The notes beneath the pieces were generated by a model. It worked only from the letters and a program-made list of their open reading frames with translations. It searched no databases and was not told the origin of the DNA. This document shows, one piece after another, positions 43,882 through 53,196 of a stretch of DNA of 64,000 nucleotides. A program made the translations under genes and the position numbers. The DNA lies in NCBI GenBank assembly GCA_035438985.1, contig DAORJK010000012.1, positions 36,121-100,120 of the forward strand. The letters are read 5' to 3'. Origin of the DNA: UBA4408 sp002389785. GTDB taxonomy: Bacteria > Bacteroidota > Bacteroidia > UBA4408. Each line of letters opens with the position of its first letter. Position 1 is the first letter of the stretch.

Positions 43882-46340
43882 AATTATTTATTTCTTTAAG
43901 TGTAATGGTCTGTAATCTTATCGCAGGAATTGCATTGAAGGCTCAAACCACACGTGTATCGGGGAAAGTTACCGATGCGCAAAGCAAAGAACTTTTGCCT
44001 TTTGTAAACATTACTTTTAAAGGAACTAAAATCGGTACTATTTCCGACTTTGATGGTACTTTTTCGTTAGAAACGTATTATGCTTCTGACTCTCTTCGTT
44101 TTTCGCTAATTGGTTACAAAACAACTACGATTGCAATCAAGAAAGATAAAGCTCAATTTGTAACAGTTGCTCTTAGTAGTAGTGGTTTAGAGCTAAAAGA
44201 GGTGGTTGTAAATGCCAAAGATTTTGAAAATCCTGCCTGGAGAATAATTCGGGCCACTATTGCAAACAAAGACATAAATAATAAATCAAAACTTGATGCT
44301 TATGAATATGAAGCCTACAATAAAATTGAATTTGATTTAAAAAATTTCCAATCAAAACTTCGCAAGAATATTTTTTTGCGCCCCTTTCGATTCATATTTA
44401 ATTATGTAGATACAGTTGATAACGATTATTTTTTACCACTCTTTATTTCAGAGTCATTGAGCGATTTTTACTTCCGAAAAAATCCTTCTCAAAAAAAGGA
44501 AATTATAAAGGCTACCAAAACAGGCGGCATGCAAAATGAAAGTGTTTCACGACTTTTAGGCGACACCTATCAAAATATAAATGTTTACGATAATGATATT
44601 TTAGTTTTCGGTAGAGCCTTCGTTAGTCCTATTTCAAATGCAGGCTTTGCCTTTTACAAATACTATTTATTGGATAGTGCTTTTATTGGAAATCGCTATT
44701 GCTACAAGGTTTCATTTCAACCAAAACGTAAACAAGAACTTACGTTTGCGGGTGAAATGTGGATCAACGACACCACCTTTGCCATAAAAAATATTGAAGC
44801 CGGAATCGTAAAGGATGCGAATATTAATTATATACAGAGCTTTGTTTTCAAACAAGAATTCAATCAGGTTCAAAAAGAAGTTTGGATGCTTACCAAGGAT
44901 GAGTTGCATTTTGATGCTGCTATTTTAATTCCGCACAAATTGCGCAAGCAACATTTTACCGGAGGAAAAATAAGCACTTATCGTAATTTCAAAATCAATG
45001 AATTGAGGGAAGAATCATTTTATTTGAATCCAGAAAATATTGTAATGAACGACAGCAGCACAACAAAATCTGTCGAATTTTGGTCAAAATCGCGCCACGA
45101 TTCATTAAGCGCACACGACAAGGATGTTTATACCATTGCGGACTCAATTCCGAAAGTTCCAATTTTTAAATTTTACACAAACGTTGTCAAAGGATACAAC
45201 TCATGGGGTGTGGTTGATTTTGGCCCCTATTTTACCACCTATAGTTTTAATGCATTAGAAGGAAACCGTTTTAAATTAAGTGCTCGAACAAATACCAAAT
45301 TGGATAAACATCTTGGATTTAGTGGTTTTTTAGCTTATGGAACCTTAGATCAAAATTTTAAATATGGCGCAACCGTAACCTATTTTTTTAAGCGCATTCC
45401 GCGAAGTTTACTAAGTGCCTCCTACCGCGAAGATGTTGAACAATTTGGATTGGCACAGGGCATTTTCAAGGATGATAATATCATCACTTCTGCCTTACGA
45501 CGAACTCAAATTCGCACTTATAATAAGGTGCGTGAAATAAATACCTTTTTTGAAAAAGATTGGTTCAATGGATTTGGAAATAAATTTCAATTTAAACGAA
45601 AAGAATTAATTCCTACCGGAGATTTAGTGTACGATAAAGAAAATAGTCCCGGCCAATTTGCCAACGTAACCAAGATTACAACTGTTGAATTTTCGGTGCA
45701 TACACGTTTTGCTTATGGAGAGCGTTTTATTAGCGGCAATCATCAACGTATTAGTTTGGGAACTCAATTTCCTATTTTAGATGTGCATTTTTATTACGGT
45801 ATAAAAGGATTTTTGGATGGAGAATATGCTTATCAAAAATTATCCTTGAGTGTTAAAGATAAAATAAAGTTAGGAATCTTAGGTACATTCAGATACAAGG
45901 TTGATGCTGGTAAAATTTGGGGAAATGTACCATTTCCATTACTTGAAATACATCCCGGTAATCAAACTTACTTATTCAACGAAAATACATTTAATACCAT
46001 GAACCTTTTTGAATTTGTAAGCGACGAATATGCAAGTTTGGCTGTTTCACAACATTTTGAAGGTTTGATTTTTAATAAAATTCCACTTCTAAAAAAGCTC
46101 AATTGGAGAGAAGTCGTTTCAGGAAAAGCACTTATTGGTAAGTTAAGTGCTGCTAACCAAAGTATATTAGACTTACCTGCAAACCTTAGTACATTAAGTT
46201 ATCCGTATTATGAAACAAGCGTAGGAATTGAAAATATTTTTCAAGTATTGCGAATTGATGCCTTGTGGCGTTTATCTTATCTCGACCGTCCAAATATTAC
46301 TAAATTTGGCGTTCGTTTTAAACTTCAATTAGAATTTTAA
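43863..46340 (+). CDS. DUF5686/carboxypeptidase-regulatory-like outer-membrane protein
   Basis: The 825-residue protein starts with a GTG that overlaps the preceding gene by 19 bases and opens a good signal peptide ending ALKAQ; the later ATG near 43905 would shorten it too much. A CarboxypepD_reg-like domain follows at about 28-115 (VSGKVTDAQSKELLPFVNIT, DFDGTFSL). The DUF5686 region covers the rest, with NPAWRIIRATIANKDINNKS near 127 and long amphipathic strands to the terminal KLQLEF. It is probably an outer-membrane beta-barrel with a plug-like N-terminal domain. Its function is not established. The overlap with the C45-type gene suggests the two products act in one process, which is inference. 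Confidence 0.83.
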   Translation: MRASKLKLFISLSVMVCNLIAGIALKAQTTRVSGKVTDAQSKELLPFVNITFKGTKIGTISDFDGTFSLETYYASDSLRFSLIGYKTTTIAIKKDKAQFVTVALSSSGLELKEVVVNAKDFENPAWRIIRATIANKDINNKSKLDAYEYEAYNKIEFDLKNFQSKLRKNIFLRPFRFIFNYVDTVDNDYFLPLFISESLSDFYFRKNPSQKKEIIKATKTGGMQNESVSRLLGDTYQNINVYDNDILVFGRAFVSPISNAGFAFYKYYLLDSAFIGNRYCYKVSFQPKRKQELTFAGEMWINDTTFAIKNIEAGIVKDANINYIQSFVFKQEFNQVQKEVWMLTKDELHFDAAILIPHKLRKQHFTGGKISTYRNFKINELREESFYLNPENIVMNDSSTTKSVEFWSKSRHDSLSAHDKDVYTIADSIPKVPIFKFYTNVVKGYNSWGVVDFGPYFTTYSFNALEGNRFKLSARTNTKLDKHLGFSGFLAYGTLDQNFKYGATVTYFFKRIPRSLLSASYREDVEQFGLAQGIFKDDNIITSALRRTQIRTYNKVREINTFFEKDWFNGFGNKFQFKRKELIPTGDLVYDKENSPGQFANVTKITTVEFSVHTRFAYGERFISGNHQRISLGTQFPILDVHFYYGIKGFLDGEYAYQKLSLSVKDKIKLGILGTFRYKVDAGKIWGNVPFPLLEIHPGNQTYLFNENTFNTMNLFEFVSDEYASLAVSQHFEGLIFNKIPLLKKLNWREVVSGKALIGKLSAANQSILDLPANLSTLSYPYYETSVGIENIFQVLRIDALWRLSYLDRPNITKFGVRFKLQLEF

Positions 46341-46369
46341 TTATTCATAGCCTTCATCAACTAACACAA

Positions 46370-46744
46370 ATGATTTTTGGAATTGGTACCGATATTATTG
46401 AAGTTCAAAGAGTAGAAAAGTTAGTAGGCAGCGCTGCCGGTAGAAAACGCATTTTTAGCGAGAGTGAAATTGCTTATTGCGAATCAAAAAAAAACAAAGG
46501 CGAAAATTATGCGGCTCGCTATGCAGCAAAGGAAGCATTTTTCAAGGCCTTTGGTACCGGTTGGCGTGGAAAAATGTCGTTTAATGAAGTGATTATCAAA
46601 AACAATCGATTGGGTAAACCCGATATTGAATTAATTGGTGATACTTTGCTAACTGTTCAGAAAAAAAAGATTAGTAAGATACATGTTTCATTGACTCATT
46701 TGAAAGACATTGTAAATGCGGTGGTTATTTTAGAAAAATTTTAA
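46370..46744 (+). CDS. acpS: Holo-[acyl-carrier-protein] synthase
   Basis: The 124-residue protein is a standard AcpS: it transfers 4'-phosphopantetheine from coenzyme A to a serine of acyl carrier protein. The N-terminal metal-binding motif is IFGIGTDIIEVQRVEKL, with the aspartate of GTD as ligand. The second is YAARYAAKEAFFKAFGTGW near 45-62, with the metal-binding glutamate. The C-terminal ISKIHVSLTHLKDIVNAVVI completes the fold. The length is typical. It starts 29 bases after the DUF5686 gene and may share its transcript. Confidence 0.95.
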   Translation: MIFGIGTDIIEVQRVEKLVGSAAGRKRIFSESEIAYCESKKNKGENYAARYAAKEAFFKAFGTGWRGKMSFNEVIIKNNRLGKPDIELIGDTLLTVQKKKISKIHVSLTHLKDIVNAVVILEKF

Positions 46745-46815
46745 ATACAATTTGCATTGCAAACTCAGCAAATTATGAGTAAAATTGCATCCTCAAAAAT
46801 TAGTAATCCAATTAA

Positions 46816-47733
46816 ATGAGTGATACAAATCCTGCAAATACGCAAGATTTACCTGTTGACAATACCCTTGTATCGGCCAGTAAGCTAAGCGATCTTTTTA
46901 TGTTTGTAAAGTTGCGGCTGGCCTCTTTGGTGGTGATGTCGGCAGCTTTTTGTTTTATGCTGGCTTCTGATGTAATTGACTATTCAAAATTAACATTTTT
47001 AATAGTTGGTGGATTTCTAGTTACCGCTTCCAGCAATGGTTTCAATCAAATTATTGAACGCAACCTCGACAAGCTCATGTCGCGTACTGCGAATCGCCCC
47101 TTGCCTACCGGACGTATGAGTTTAACCGAAGCCTATACCATTTCAATAGTATTTGGAATAGCCGGTATTGCCATTTTGTGGTATTTTATGAATCCCTTAA
47201 GCGGTTTATTGGGAACGCTTGCCTTGTTTTTATACACCGTTGTGTATACTCCATTAAAGAAAAAGACTCCATTTGCCGTTTTCGTTGGCGCTTTTCCGGG
47301 TGCTATTCCACCATTATTAGGATGGATTGCTGCAACAAACAACCTTAGTGAAATTGAACCTTGGCTAGTGTTTTCAGTACAGTTTATGTGGCAGTTTCCG
47401 CATTTTTGGGCAATTGCCTGGGTGTTAGATGATGATTACAAAAAAGCCGGTTTTCAAATGCTTCCTTCTCCCGGAGGTCGCGACAAATCAAGTGCATTCC
47501 AGGTTTTGGTTTATACCTTATTTTTAGTGCCAATTAGTTTAATGCCGGTTTTCTTTGGCATTTCCGGAAGTGTTTCGGCAGTAATAATCACCTTATGCGG
47601 AATATTATTTTCACTGCAAGCCATTCATCTGTTTAAAACCTGTTCGCTAAAAGCTGCACAACAACTTATGTTTGGCTCTTTTGCTTATTTGCCTTTAGTG
47701 CAACTTGCTTTACTTTTTGATAAAACTATTTAA
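46816..47733 (+). CDS. ctaB: Protohaem IX farnesyltransferase (haem O synthase)
   Basis: The 305-residue protein is a UbiA-superfamily prenyltransferase with about nine hydrophobic helices. The first aspartate-rich motif region reads NQIIERNLDKLMSRTANRPL near 75-95, slightly altered from the usual NxxxDxxxD but with the RT-NRPLPTGR context intact. The second is YTPLKKKTPFAVFVGAFPGA near 145-165. It converts haem B to haem O by adding a farnesyl group, which the neighbouring oxidase genes need. It is the first gene of a five-gene run, with the first subunit III-like gene only 8 bases downstream. Confidence 0.94.
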   Translation: MSDTNPANTQDLPVDNTLVSASKLSDLFMFVKLRLASLVVMSAAFCFMLASDVIDYSKLTFLIVGGFLVTASSNGFNQIIERNLDKLMSRTANRPLPTGRMSLTEAYTISIVFGIAGIAILWYFMNPLSGLLGTLALFLYTVVYTPLKKKTPFAVFVGAFPGAIPPLLGWIAATNNLSEIEPWLVFSVQFMWQFPHFWAIAWVLDDDYKKAGFQMLPSPGGRDKSSAFQVLVYTLFLVPISLMPVFFGISGSVSAVIITLCGILFSLQAIHLFKTCSLKAAQQLMFGSFAYLPLVQLALLFDKTI

Positions 47734-47741
47734 TACCTGAT

Positions 47742-48323
47742 ATGAGCTCCCTTAATTACGCTGAAAAGCAAGAAATTAGAAACAAAACCGCCAAACCAAT
47801 GCTGTATGTTGCTATTGGCAGTATGGTAATGCTTTTTGGTGGTTTAACAAGTGCTTATGTGGTGCGACATGCCGAAGGCAATTGGTTAGTATTTACCATG
47901 CCTCAAGCCTTTTATTTTAGCACGGCACTGATGTTATTGAGCAGTCTCACTATGAATTTTGCTTTAATGGCAGCAAAAAAAAATAACTTCACTCAAATAA
48001 AACAAGCTTTAGTTGCTACTTTGGTATTGGGTATAGGTTTCATGATTTGTCAATTTATGGGCTGGTCGCAACTTTCGGCACAAAAAGTATTTTTTGCCGG
48101 TAAAGACAGCAATGCATCCGGTTCCTTTTTTTATGTATTAACCGGTCTGCATTTAGCGCATTTACTGGGCGGCATGCTTTATTTATTGGCTGTTAACATT
48201 AAGGCGTTGAAAAATAAATACACTGCGCAAAACTATTTATCCTTGCAGCTTTGCGCCACTTACTGGCATTTCCTTGATGGATTATGGATATATTTATTCT
48301 TTTTTCTAATCTTTATTAGTTAA
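47742..48323 (+). CDS. Haem-copper oxidase subunit III-like protein (first of two)
   Basis: The 193-residue membrane protein has about five hydrophobic helices and subunit III features: MLFGGLTSAYVVRHAEGNW near 28-46, SGSFFYVLTGLHLAHLLGG near 125-143 and YWHFLDGLWIYLFFFLIF at the end. It is shorter than the next gene's product, and the two are distant paralogues, as often seen in Bacteroidota oxidase operons. Subunit III stabilises the oxidase and its proton uptake. It lies 8 bases after ctaB. Subunits I and II are not encoded in this window. Confidence 0.9.
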   Translation: MSSLNYAEKQEIRNKTAKPMLYVAIGSMVMLFGGLTSAYVVRHAEGNWLVFTMPQAFYFSTALMLLSSLTMNFALMAAKKNNFTQIKQALVATLVLGIGFMICQFMGWSQLSAQKVFFAGKDSNASGSFFYVLTGLHLAHLLGGMLYLLAVNIKALKNKYTAQNYLSLQLCATYWHFLDGLWIYLFFFLIFIS

Positions 48324-48378
48324 ACTTGCACAAATTTTTTTTTGAAAGCTAATACAATTTTTAACTTTATTTTGAACT

Positions 48379-49101
48379 ATGTCGCACGATGCAGCTTTAA
48401 ACAAATCAAAACCTAACTGGGGCGGTGGGGTTTCTCCATTTGGAATTAGTTATGGAAAAATGTATATGTGGTTTTTCCTTATTTCCGATGCCTTTACTTT
48501 TTCAGGATTACTTTCAGCTTATGGTTTTATGCGTCACAAATATCCCGATGTTTGGCCAAATCCGGGTGATGTATTTACACATTTCCCATTTTATGATGGC
48601 CATATTCCATTGGCCTATGTAGGTTTGATGACCTTTATTTTGATTATGAGTTCGGTTACTATGGTGTTAGCGGTTGAAGCAGGCCATCGTAACGATCGCA
48701 AAGCAGTTACCCGATGGATGTTTTGGACCATTGTTGGTGGTCTAGCATTCGTAGGTTCTCAGGCTTGGGAATGGTATCACTTTATTGTTGGTACTGAGCA
48801 TGGAGCTATTCGTAATATTTTAGTTGATGGAGAATGGAAAGACACGCTCATACACGGTGCTAACTTATCCTACAACGAATATGGCTTACCGGTTTTCGGA
48901 GACTTTTTCTTTTTCATAACCGGTTTTCATGGTTTCCACGTATTTAGTGGTGTGGTTATTAATTTTATAATCTTTCTAAATGTATTAAATGGTACTTACG
49001 AAAAAAGAGGTCATTACGAAATGGTTGAAAAGGTTGGTTTGTACTGGCACTTTGTGGATTTAGTTTGGGTGTTTGTATTTACCTTTTTCTACTTATTATA
49101 A
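48379..49101 (+). CDS. Cytochrome c oxidase subunit III (second of two)
   Basis: The 240-residue membrane protein has five or more hydrophobic helices. Key segments are YMWFFLISDAFTFSGLLSAY near 30-50, FVGSQAWEWYHFI near 125, FFITGFHGFHVFSGVVINF near 180-198 and YWHFVDLVWVFVFTFFYLL at the end, all typical of haem-copper oxidase subunit III. It carries long hydrophilic loops (GTEHGAIRNILVDGEWKD), as in the alternative aa3-type oxidases of this phylum. It sits between the shorter subunit III-like gene and subunit IV. Its presence beside a SCO gene argues for an aa3-type and not a cbb3-type enzyme. Confidence 0.92.
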   Translation: MSHDAALNKSKPNWGGGVSPFGISYGKMYMWFFLISDAFTFSGLLSAYGFMRHKYPDVWPNPGDVFTHFPFYDGHIPLAYVGLMTFILIMSSVTMVLAVEAGHRNDRKAVTRWMFWTIVGGLAFVGSQAWEWYHFIVGTEHGAIRNILVDGEWKDTLIHGANLSYNEYGLPVFGDFFFFITGFHGFHVFSGVVINFIIFLNVLNGTYEKRGHYEMVEKVGLYWHFVDLVWVFVFTFFYLL

Positions 49102-49135
49102 TTCATTTATTAATTTCAAAAATAGAATTTAAGCT

Positions 49136-49558
49136 ATGTCAGAATTTAACGATAACTATCCTCAGTATGAGCTTATGGCTCACCACAGTGAAGAAGAAGG
49201 CAAAATAAAACGACGTAAACTCTGGAATGTTTTCTGGATTATGCTCGGAATTACCTTGGTTGAATTAATGGTTGGATTTTACAATACCCACTTTTCAGAA
49301 ATTGCACTTAAAGTAATTTTCATTGGATTTACAATTGTGAAAGCCGGTTATATTGTATTATCGTTTATGCACCTTGGTGACGAAGTAAAAGCATTTAAAT
49401 ATGCCGTTTTAGTTCCGTTTATTGTATTCATTATTTACTTGGTTTTTATTGCCGATTTAGGTGAAGGTACCTATGCTAAAAAGTACCGCATGGTAATGGA
49501 TAAAAACATTACAGATAAACCACAGCACAGTGAACACGCAGAAGCTGCACACGAATAA
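49136..49558 (+). CDS. Cytochrome c oxidase subunit IV family protein
   Basis: The 140-residue protein has three hydrophobic helices after a hydrophilic N-terminus (KRRKLWNVFWIMLGITLVEL, then KVIFIGFTIVKAGYIVLSFM, then YAVLVPFIVFIIYLVFIADL). This matches the small prokaryotic subunit IV family of oxidases. The C-terminal ~30 residues are histidine/glutamate-rich (DKPQHSEHAEAAHE), which might bind metal but could equally be a disordered tail. It follows the second subunit III gene by 34 bases and precedes the SCO gene by 16, so it belongs to the operon. Confidence 0.9.
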   Translation: MSEFNDNYPQYELMAHHSEEEGKIKRRKLWNVFWIMLGITLVELMVGFYNTHFSEIALKVIFIGFTIVKAGYIVLSFMHLGDEVKAFKYAVLVPFIVFIIYLVFIADLGEGTYAKKYRMVMDKNITDKPQHSEHAEAAHE

Positions 49559-49574
49559 ATAACTGTTTAATCAC

Positions 49575-50282
49575 ATGCCCGAAAACAGCAAAATTTCCGC
49601 AAAATTAAAGCGGGTTTTGCTGTTTTCTATTTTTATTATTCCCACTGTTTTATGTTTTGCGTTTTATATTTTCATGATTCGCAAACCATTTCTCGAAAAC
49701 CCTGCAGGTTTATACAAACGCCTGAATTACTTTGGAACAAAGCAGCTAGCAAGTAATGGCAAAGACACCATTTACACCCAGCTTCCAGATTTTCAGTTTA
49801 TTAATCAAGACCAGAAAAAGATAACTCCGGCTGAGTTTAAAGGTAAAATCACAGTGGTAGCCTTAATTTGTACTTCGTGTTCTACTTCGTGTCCGAAAAT
49901 TTCGGCGCAATTTTTTCGCATGCAAAAGCAATTAAATTACCTGAAAGCGTTTAAAATTGTGGCCTTATCAGTGAATTCCGAACTTGATTCTATTCAAAAT
50001 TTAAAACGTTATAGTAGAATGGTTCATGCTAATCCCGATTTTTGGAGTATCGCAAGCGGTAGCCGAAATGATTTGCTGCGATTTGCTAGTTTAGGTTTAG
50101 AAATTATTCCTGCTACCAACAAAGAAATAGCACATCAAAGTAACCTTTACTTAATCGATAAGGACCTACATATTCGAGGCATATACGATGGAACCAGTAT
50201 ATCGGATGTGGATAGACTTATTGACGAAATAAAAGTTCTTGATGCTGAATATCGTGTAAATAAACGATTGAAAGGAGCTTAA
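49575..50282 (+). CDS. SCO family copper chaperone for cytochrome oxidase
   Basis: The 235-residue protein has an N-terminal membrane anchor (about 10-35) and a thioredoxin-like domain outside the membrane. The copper-binding pair is C102-x3-C106 in ICTSCSTSCPKISAQF, and a conserved histidine appears in EIAHQSNLYLIDKD near 195, together the Cu(I)/Cu(II) site of SCO proteins. SCO inserts copper into the CuA centre of oxidase subunit II or keeps its cysteines reduced. It is the last recognisable gene of the ctaB-subunit III-III-IV run. Confidence 0.92.
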   Translation: MPENSKISAKLKRVLLFSIFIIPTVLCFAFYIFMIRKPFLENPAGLYKRLNYFGTKQLASNGKDTIYTQLPDFQFINQDQKKITPAEFKGKITVVALICTSCSTSCPKISAQFFRMQKQLNYLKAFKIVALSVNSELDSIQNLKRYSRMVHANPDFWSIASGSRNDLLRFASLGLEIIPATNKEIAHQSNLYLIDKDLHIRGIYDGTSISDVDRLIDEIKVLDAEYRVNKRLKGA

Positions 50283-50368
50283 CTCAACCTTCGCTTCAAT
50301 TCAGTAATTTAATTCAAAATTCGAATATTATTCAGTCTTAATGCCTCTGCTTGTTATAAATTTAATGA

Positions 50369-51865
50369 ATGAAAAAACTCATTTTATTATTAGTACTTTA
50401 TCCTTTTTTGTGCAATTCGCAAGGATTAACCAACCGATGGTACCTGGGATATGGAGGATTAAATACCGTATATTATGGAAGTGGAACCAATTTAGTATTT
50501 CTAAACGACAGCCTTGCCATTACACGAAAGGTTCGTAAAATGTGGATGAGTGTAGCCAATGCCTCAATTTGTAATCGGCAAGGTAACTTACTGTTTTACA
50601 CAAATGGCAAATGGATAGCCGATGCCAGCGAAGACACTATGCTGAATGGAAGCCGTCTGCACGCCGGAGTTGCTTCATCCAGCCCTTACAATCCAAGTGG
50701 CAGATCAGCTATTATTATCCCATTTCCGGGCGACAGCAACAAATACTATCTTTTTCATAGTTGGGTGGATGGGAGCAACAATTACACCTATTTTCCATGC
50801 AAAGGATATTTTAGTGTAATTAATATGAGCTTGAATAATGGACTTGGGGCAGTAACCAGTAAAAACAACATTGCTTTTAACGATACCATGGCTGAGTTTG
50901 GATTAATTGCCGCCTGCAAGCATGCCAACGGGCGCGATTGGTGGCTGGTAGCGCCTAAGTACCGCAGTAATCAATACCAGGTGCTGCTCATTACTCCTTC
51001 GGGCATACAGGCTATGCCCAACCAAGCCATAGGGCTTCCGCCATCGGGCTGGTACCAAGGATTTGCTCAATGTTGTTTTTCGCCCGATGGCGAAAAATTT
51101 GGTCGCTTTGATGGCATTGATTTTTTAAACATTTACGATTTCGACCGCTGCTCGGGTATTTTTAGCAATCCAGTACACATTGCTTTTCCCGATACTATGG
51201 ATTCGGGCGGACTTGCCTTTTCGGCAAATTCAAGCAAATTATACATTTCTGATTTAACCTATTTATACCAGTTTAATTTAGATTCGGTTAATATTGCTGC
51301 TACACTCGATACCGTTGCGATATACGATAATTTTGTGGATTCACTGGGTTATCCTACTTTATTCCATTCACAGCAATTGGGACCCGATGGTAAAATTTAC
51401 ATTGCTTCTATTACTTCCACCCCTTACCTGCATGTAATTGATTCGCCCGATAGCGCCGGTTCTGCCTGTAATGTAATACAGCATGGGGTGGCACTAAAAA
51501 CCTACAACCTTACTTCACTTCCTTTGCATCCCAATTACTTTTTAGGTGCCGATAGCGGCAGCGTGTGCGATACATTACAGTTGCGAGTTAAGAATCATGT
51601 TACTAGGAATGCAAAAATTGAAATTTCGGTTTATCCTAACCCTTTGCAGGATGTGCTTCACATAAGTTACACCCCGACAGCAAAAACTAAATTGCTGGAG
51701 ATTTATACTATAGATGGCAAATTTATGCTGCAACGCAAACTTCCTCCCTGGAGCCAACTGCAAATTATTGATGTGAATACTTTAACTAATGGAGTTTACA
51801 TCTGTAAATTGATTGATGAAAATAGATACAGTACAGCTCAATTTGTTATACAAGCGTTTAAGTAA
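50369..51865 (+). CDS. Secreted protein with T9SS type A sorting domain, propeller-like
   Basis: The 498-residue protein has a signal peptide ending in LCNSQG and a body of repeated strand-turn units (GNLLFYTNGKWIADASEDTM, CCFSPDGEKFGRFD, QLGPDGKIYIASIT), suggesting a beta-propeller similar to WD40/PD40-like surface proteins. From about 423 a sorting domain follows: ISVYPNPLQDVLHISYT, then GKFMLQRK and NGVYICKLIDENRY, as in T9SS type A cargo. No catalytic residues are evident. Its GC content is visibly higher in the middle than in the neighbouring genes, for example around 51000-51200, which may reflect a recent history different from its neighbours. Confidence 0.85.
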   Translation: MKKLILLLVLYPFLCNSQGLTNRWYLGYGGLNTVYYGSGTNLVFLNDSLAITRKVRKMWMSVANASICNRQGNLLFYTNGKWIADASEDTMLNGSRLHAGVASSSPYNPSGRSAIIIPFPGDSNKYYLFHSWVDGSNNYTYFPCKGYFSVINMSLNNGLGAVTSKNNIAFNDTMAEFGLIAACKHANGRDWWLVAPKYRSNQYQVLLITPSGIQAMPNQAIGLPPSGWYQGFAQCCFSPDGEKFGRFDGIDFLNIYDFDRCSGIFSNPVHIAFPDTMDSGGLAFSANSSKLYISDLTYLYQFNLDSVNIAATLDTVAIYDNFVDSLGYPTLFHSQQLGPDGKIYIASITSTPYLHVIDSPDSAGSACNVIQHGVALKTYNLTSLPLHPNYFLGADSGSVCDTLQLRVKNHVTRNAKIEISVYPNPLQDVLHISYTPTAKTKLLEIYTIDGKFMLQRKLPPWSQLQIIDVNTLTNGVYICKLIDENRYSTAQFVIQAFK

Positions 51866-51915
51866 AATGCCTTTGATTATTTGGCCATACTTAAATTGAT
51901 TTACTTGTAGTAAAT

Positions 51916-53157
51916 TCAAAAAGAAATATCTAATGTTAGATTTTCTTTACCTCTCATAATTTCCACCTTTGTTGTATCTCCCTTTTTAAATTTCGATAAA
52001 GCCTCCATATAAGTATGCATATCCTTAACTAAAATATCTCCCAATTTTATAACAATATCTCCCTTTTGCATACCTGCTTTTGAGGCCGGTTTTCCATTGG
52101 TAATTCCATCAGCCCTTACCCCTACTCCTTCATAAACATAATCAGGCATAATCCCCAATGTTACTTTAAATTTGGGCGTATTTTCATTGTCGGCATTTCG
52201 TGTTTTTAAAAATGTAAGCTTAGAACCTTTATCTAATTCTTCAATCAAAACAGCAATATATTCCAACACTTTTTGAATTCCTTTAAAGTTAATTTTTTCA
52301 ATATCATCACTTGGTTTGTGATAATCAGCATGTTGTCCGGTAAAAAAATGCAACACAGGAATGTCTTTTAAATAAAAGGAAGTATGGTCGCTGGGACCAA
52401 TTCCTGAACTATCCAATTTTAATTTAAATATGCTATTCTTAGCCTCAACTAATTTTACAAAGGGTGCAGCTGTACCTACTCCATAAACAAGTAAACGGTT
52501 TAATGAATCGAGACGACCAATCATGTCCATGTTTATCATAAAGTTCACTTTTGTTAAATCAATGGAAGGATTTTCACAAAACTTTTTAGAACCGTATAAT
52601 CCCAATTCTTCACCTGAAAAACAAATGAATAAAAAGTTGTTATGCTCTTTCATTTTATTGTGTTGAAATAAATTAGCCAAAGCCAATACACCTGCTACAC
52701 CTGAAGCATTATCATCGGCCCCGTTATGAATTTTACCAAGTGGATTAGCATCAAGCGAATTTCCATCTTTTCCTATTCCTAAATGATCGTAATGTGCTCC
52801 AATAATAATCGTGTTTTCAGCTTGGTTATCAATGTACCCAATAACGTTTGAACTTGTCACTTCATGCGCTGCCGAATCAACCGATGCATGCGGATTAGCC
52901 GGTACTTTTACAGTATAGCTCTTTAAATATCCATTCTCCTCTCCTTTGGGTAACAGTCCTATTGATTTAAATTGTTGCGCAATGTAATCAGCAGCTACTT
53001 CGCATCCTTTCAAGCCTGTACCTCTACCTTCTAGCTTATCAGAAGCTAAGTAGCTAAGGTCCTTCTTTAAATTGCTACTACTAATTTTTTGGGAATACAC
53101 CCAAGTACTACATCCTAACAATAAAGCAGCGATTACACTTTTTTTCATCCTTTTCAA
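51916..53157 (-). CDS. M28-family zinc aminopeptidase with C-terminal PDZ domain
   Basis: The 413-residue protein has a signal peptide ending in WVYSQ; an upstream ATG at the start (MKRMKKSV) seems correct, although the second methionine three residues on would also work. Zinc-ligand motifs of M28 are all visible: GAHYDHLGIG near 120, GADDNASGVAG near 147, FSGEELGLYGS near 180, INMDMIGRL near 208 and the late histidine in FFTGQHADYHKPSDD near 275. A PDZ domain follows at about 325-413 (GITNGKPASKAGMQKGDIVI). It probably trims peptides in the periplasm or envelope. A TolB-like propeller gene is encoded 39 bases upstream on the same strand, so they may form an operon. Confidence 0.93.
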   Translation of the reverse strand: MKRMKKSVIAALLLGCSTWVYSQKISSSNLKKDLSYLASDKLEGRGTGLKGCEVAADYIAQQFKSIGLLPKGEENGYLKSYTVKVPANPHASVDSAAHEVTSSNVIGYIDNQAENTIIIGAHYDHLGIGKDGNSLDANPLGKIHNGADDNASGVAGVLALANLFQHNKMKEHNNFLFICFSGEELGLYGSKKFCENPSIDLTKVNFMINMDMIGRLDSLNRLLVYGVGTAAPFVKLVEAKNSIFKLKLDSSGIGPSDHTSFYLKDIPVLHFFTGQHADYHKPSDDIEKINFKGIQKVLEYIAVLIEELDKGSKLTFLKTRNADNENTPKFKVTLGIMPDYVYEGVGVRADGITNGKPASKAGMQKGDIVIKLGDILVKDMHTYMEALSKFKKGDTTKVEIMRGKENLTLDISF

Positions 53158-53196
53158 TTCTATTAATACAATTAATTACGCTTTAGATTTTACTTT

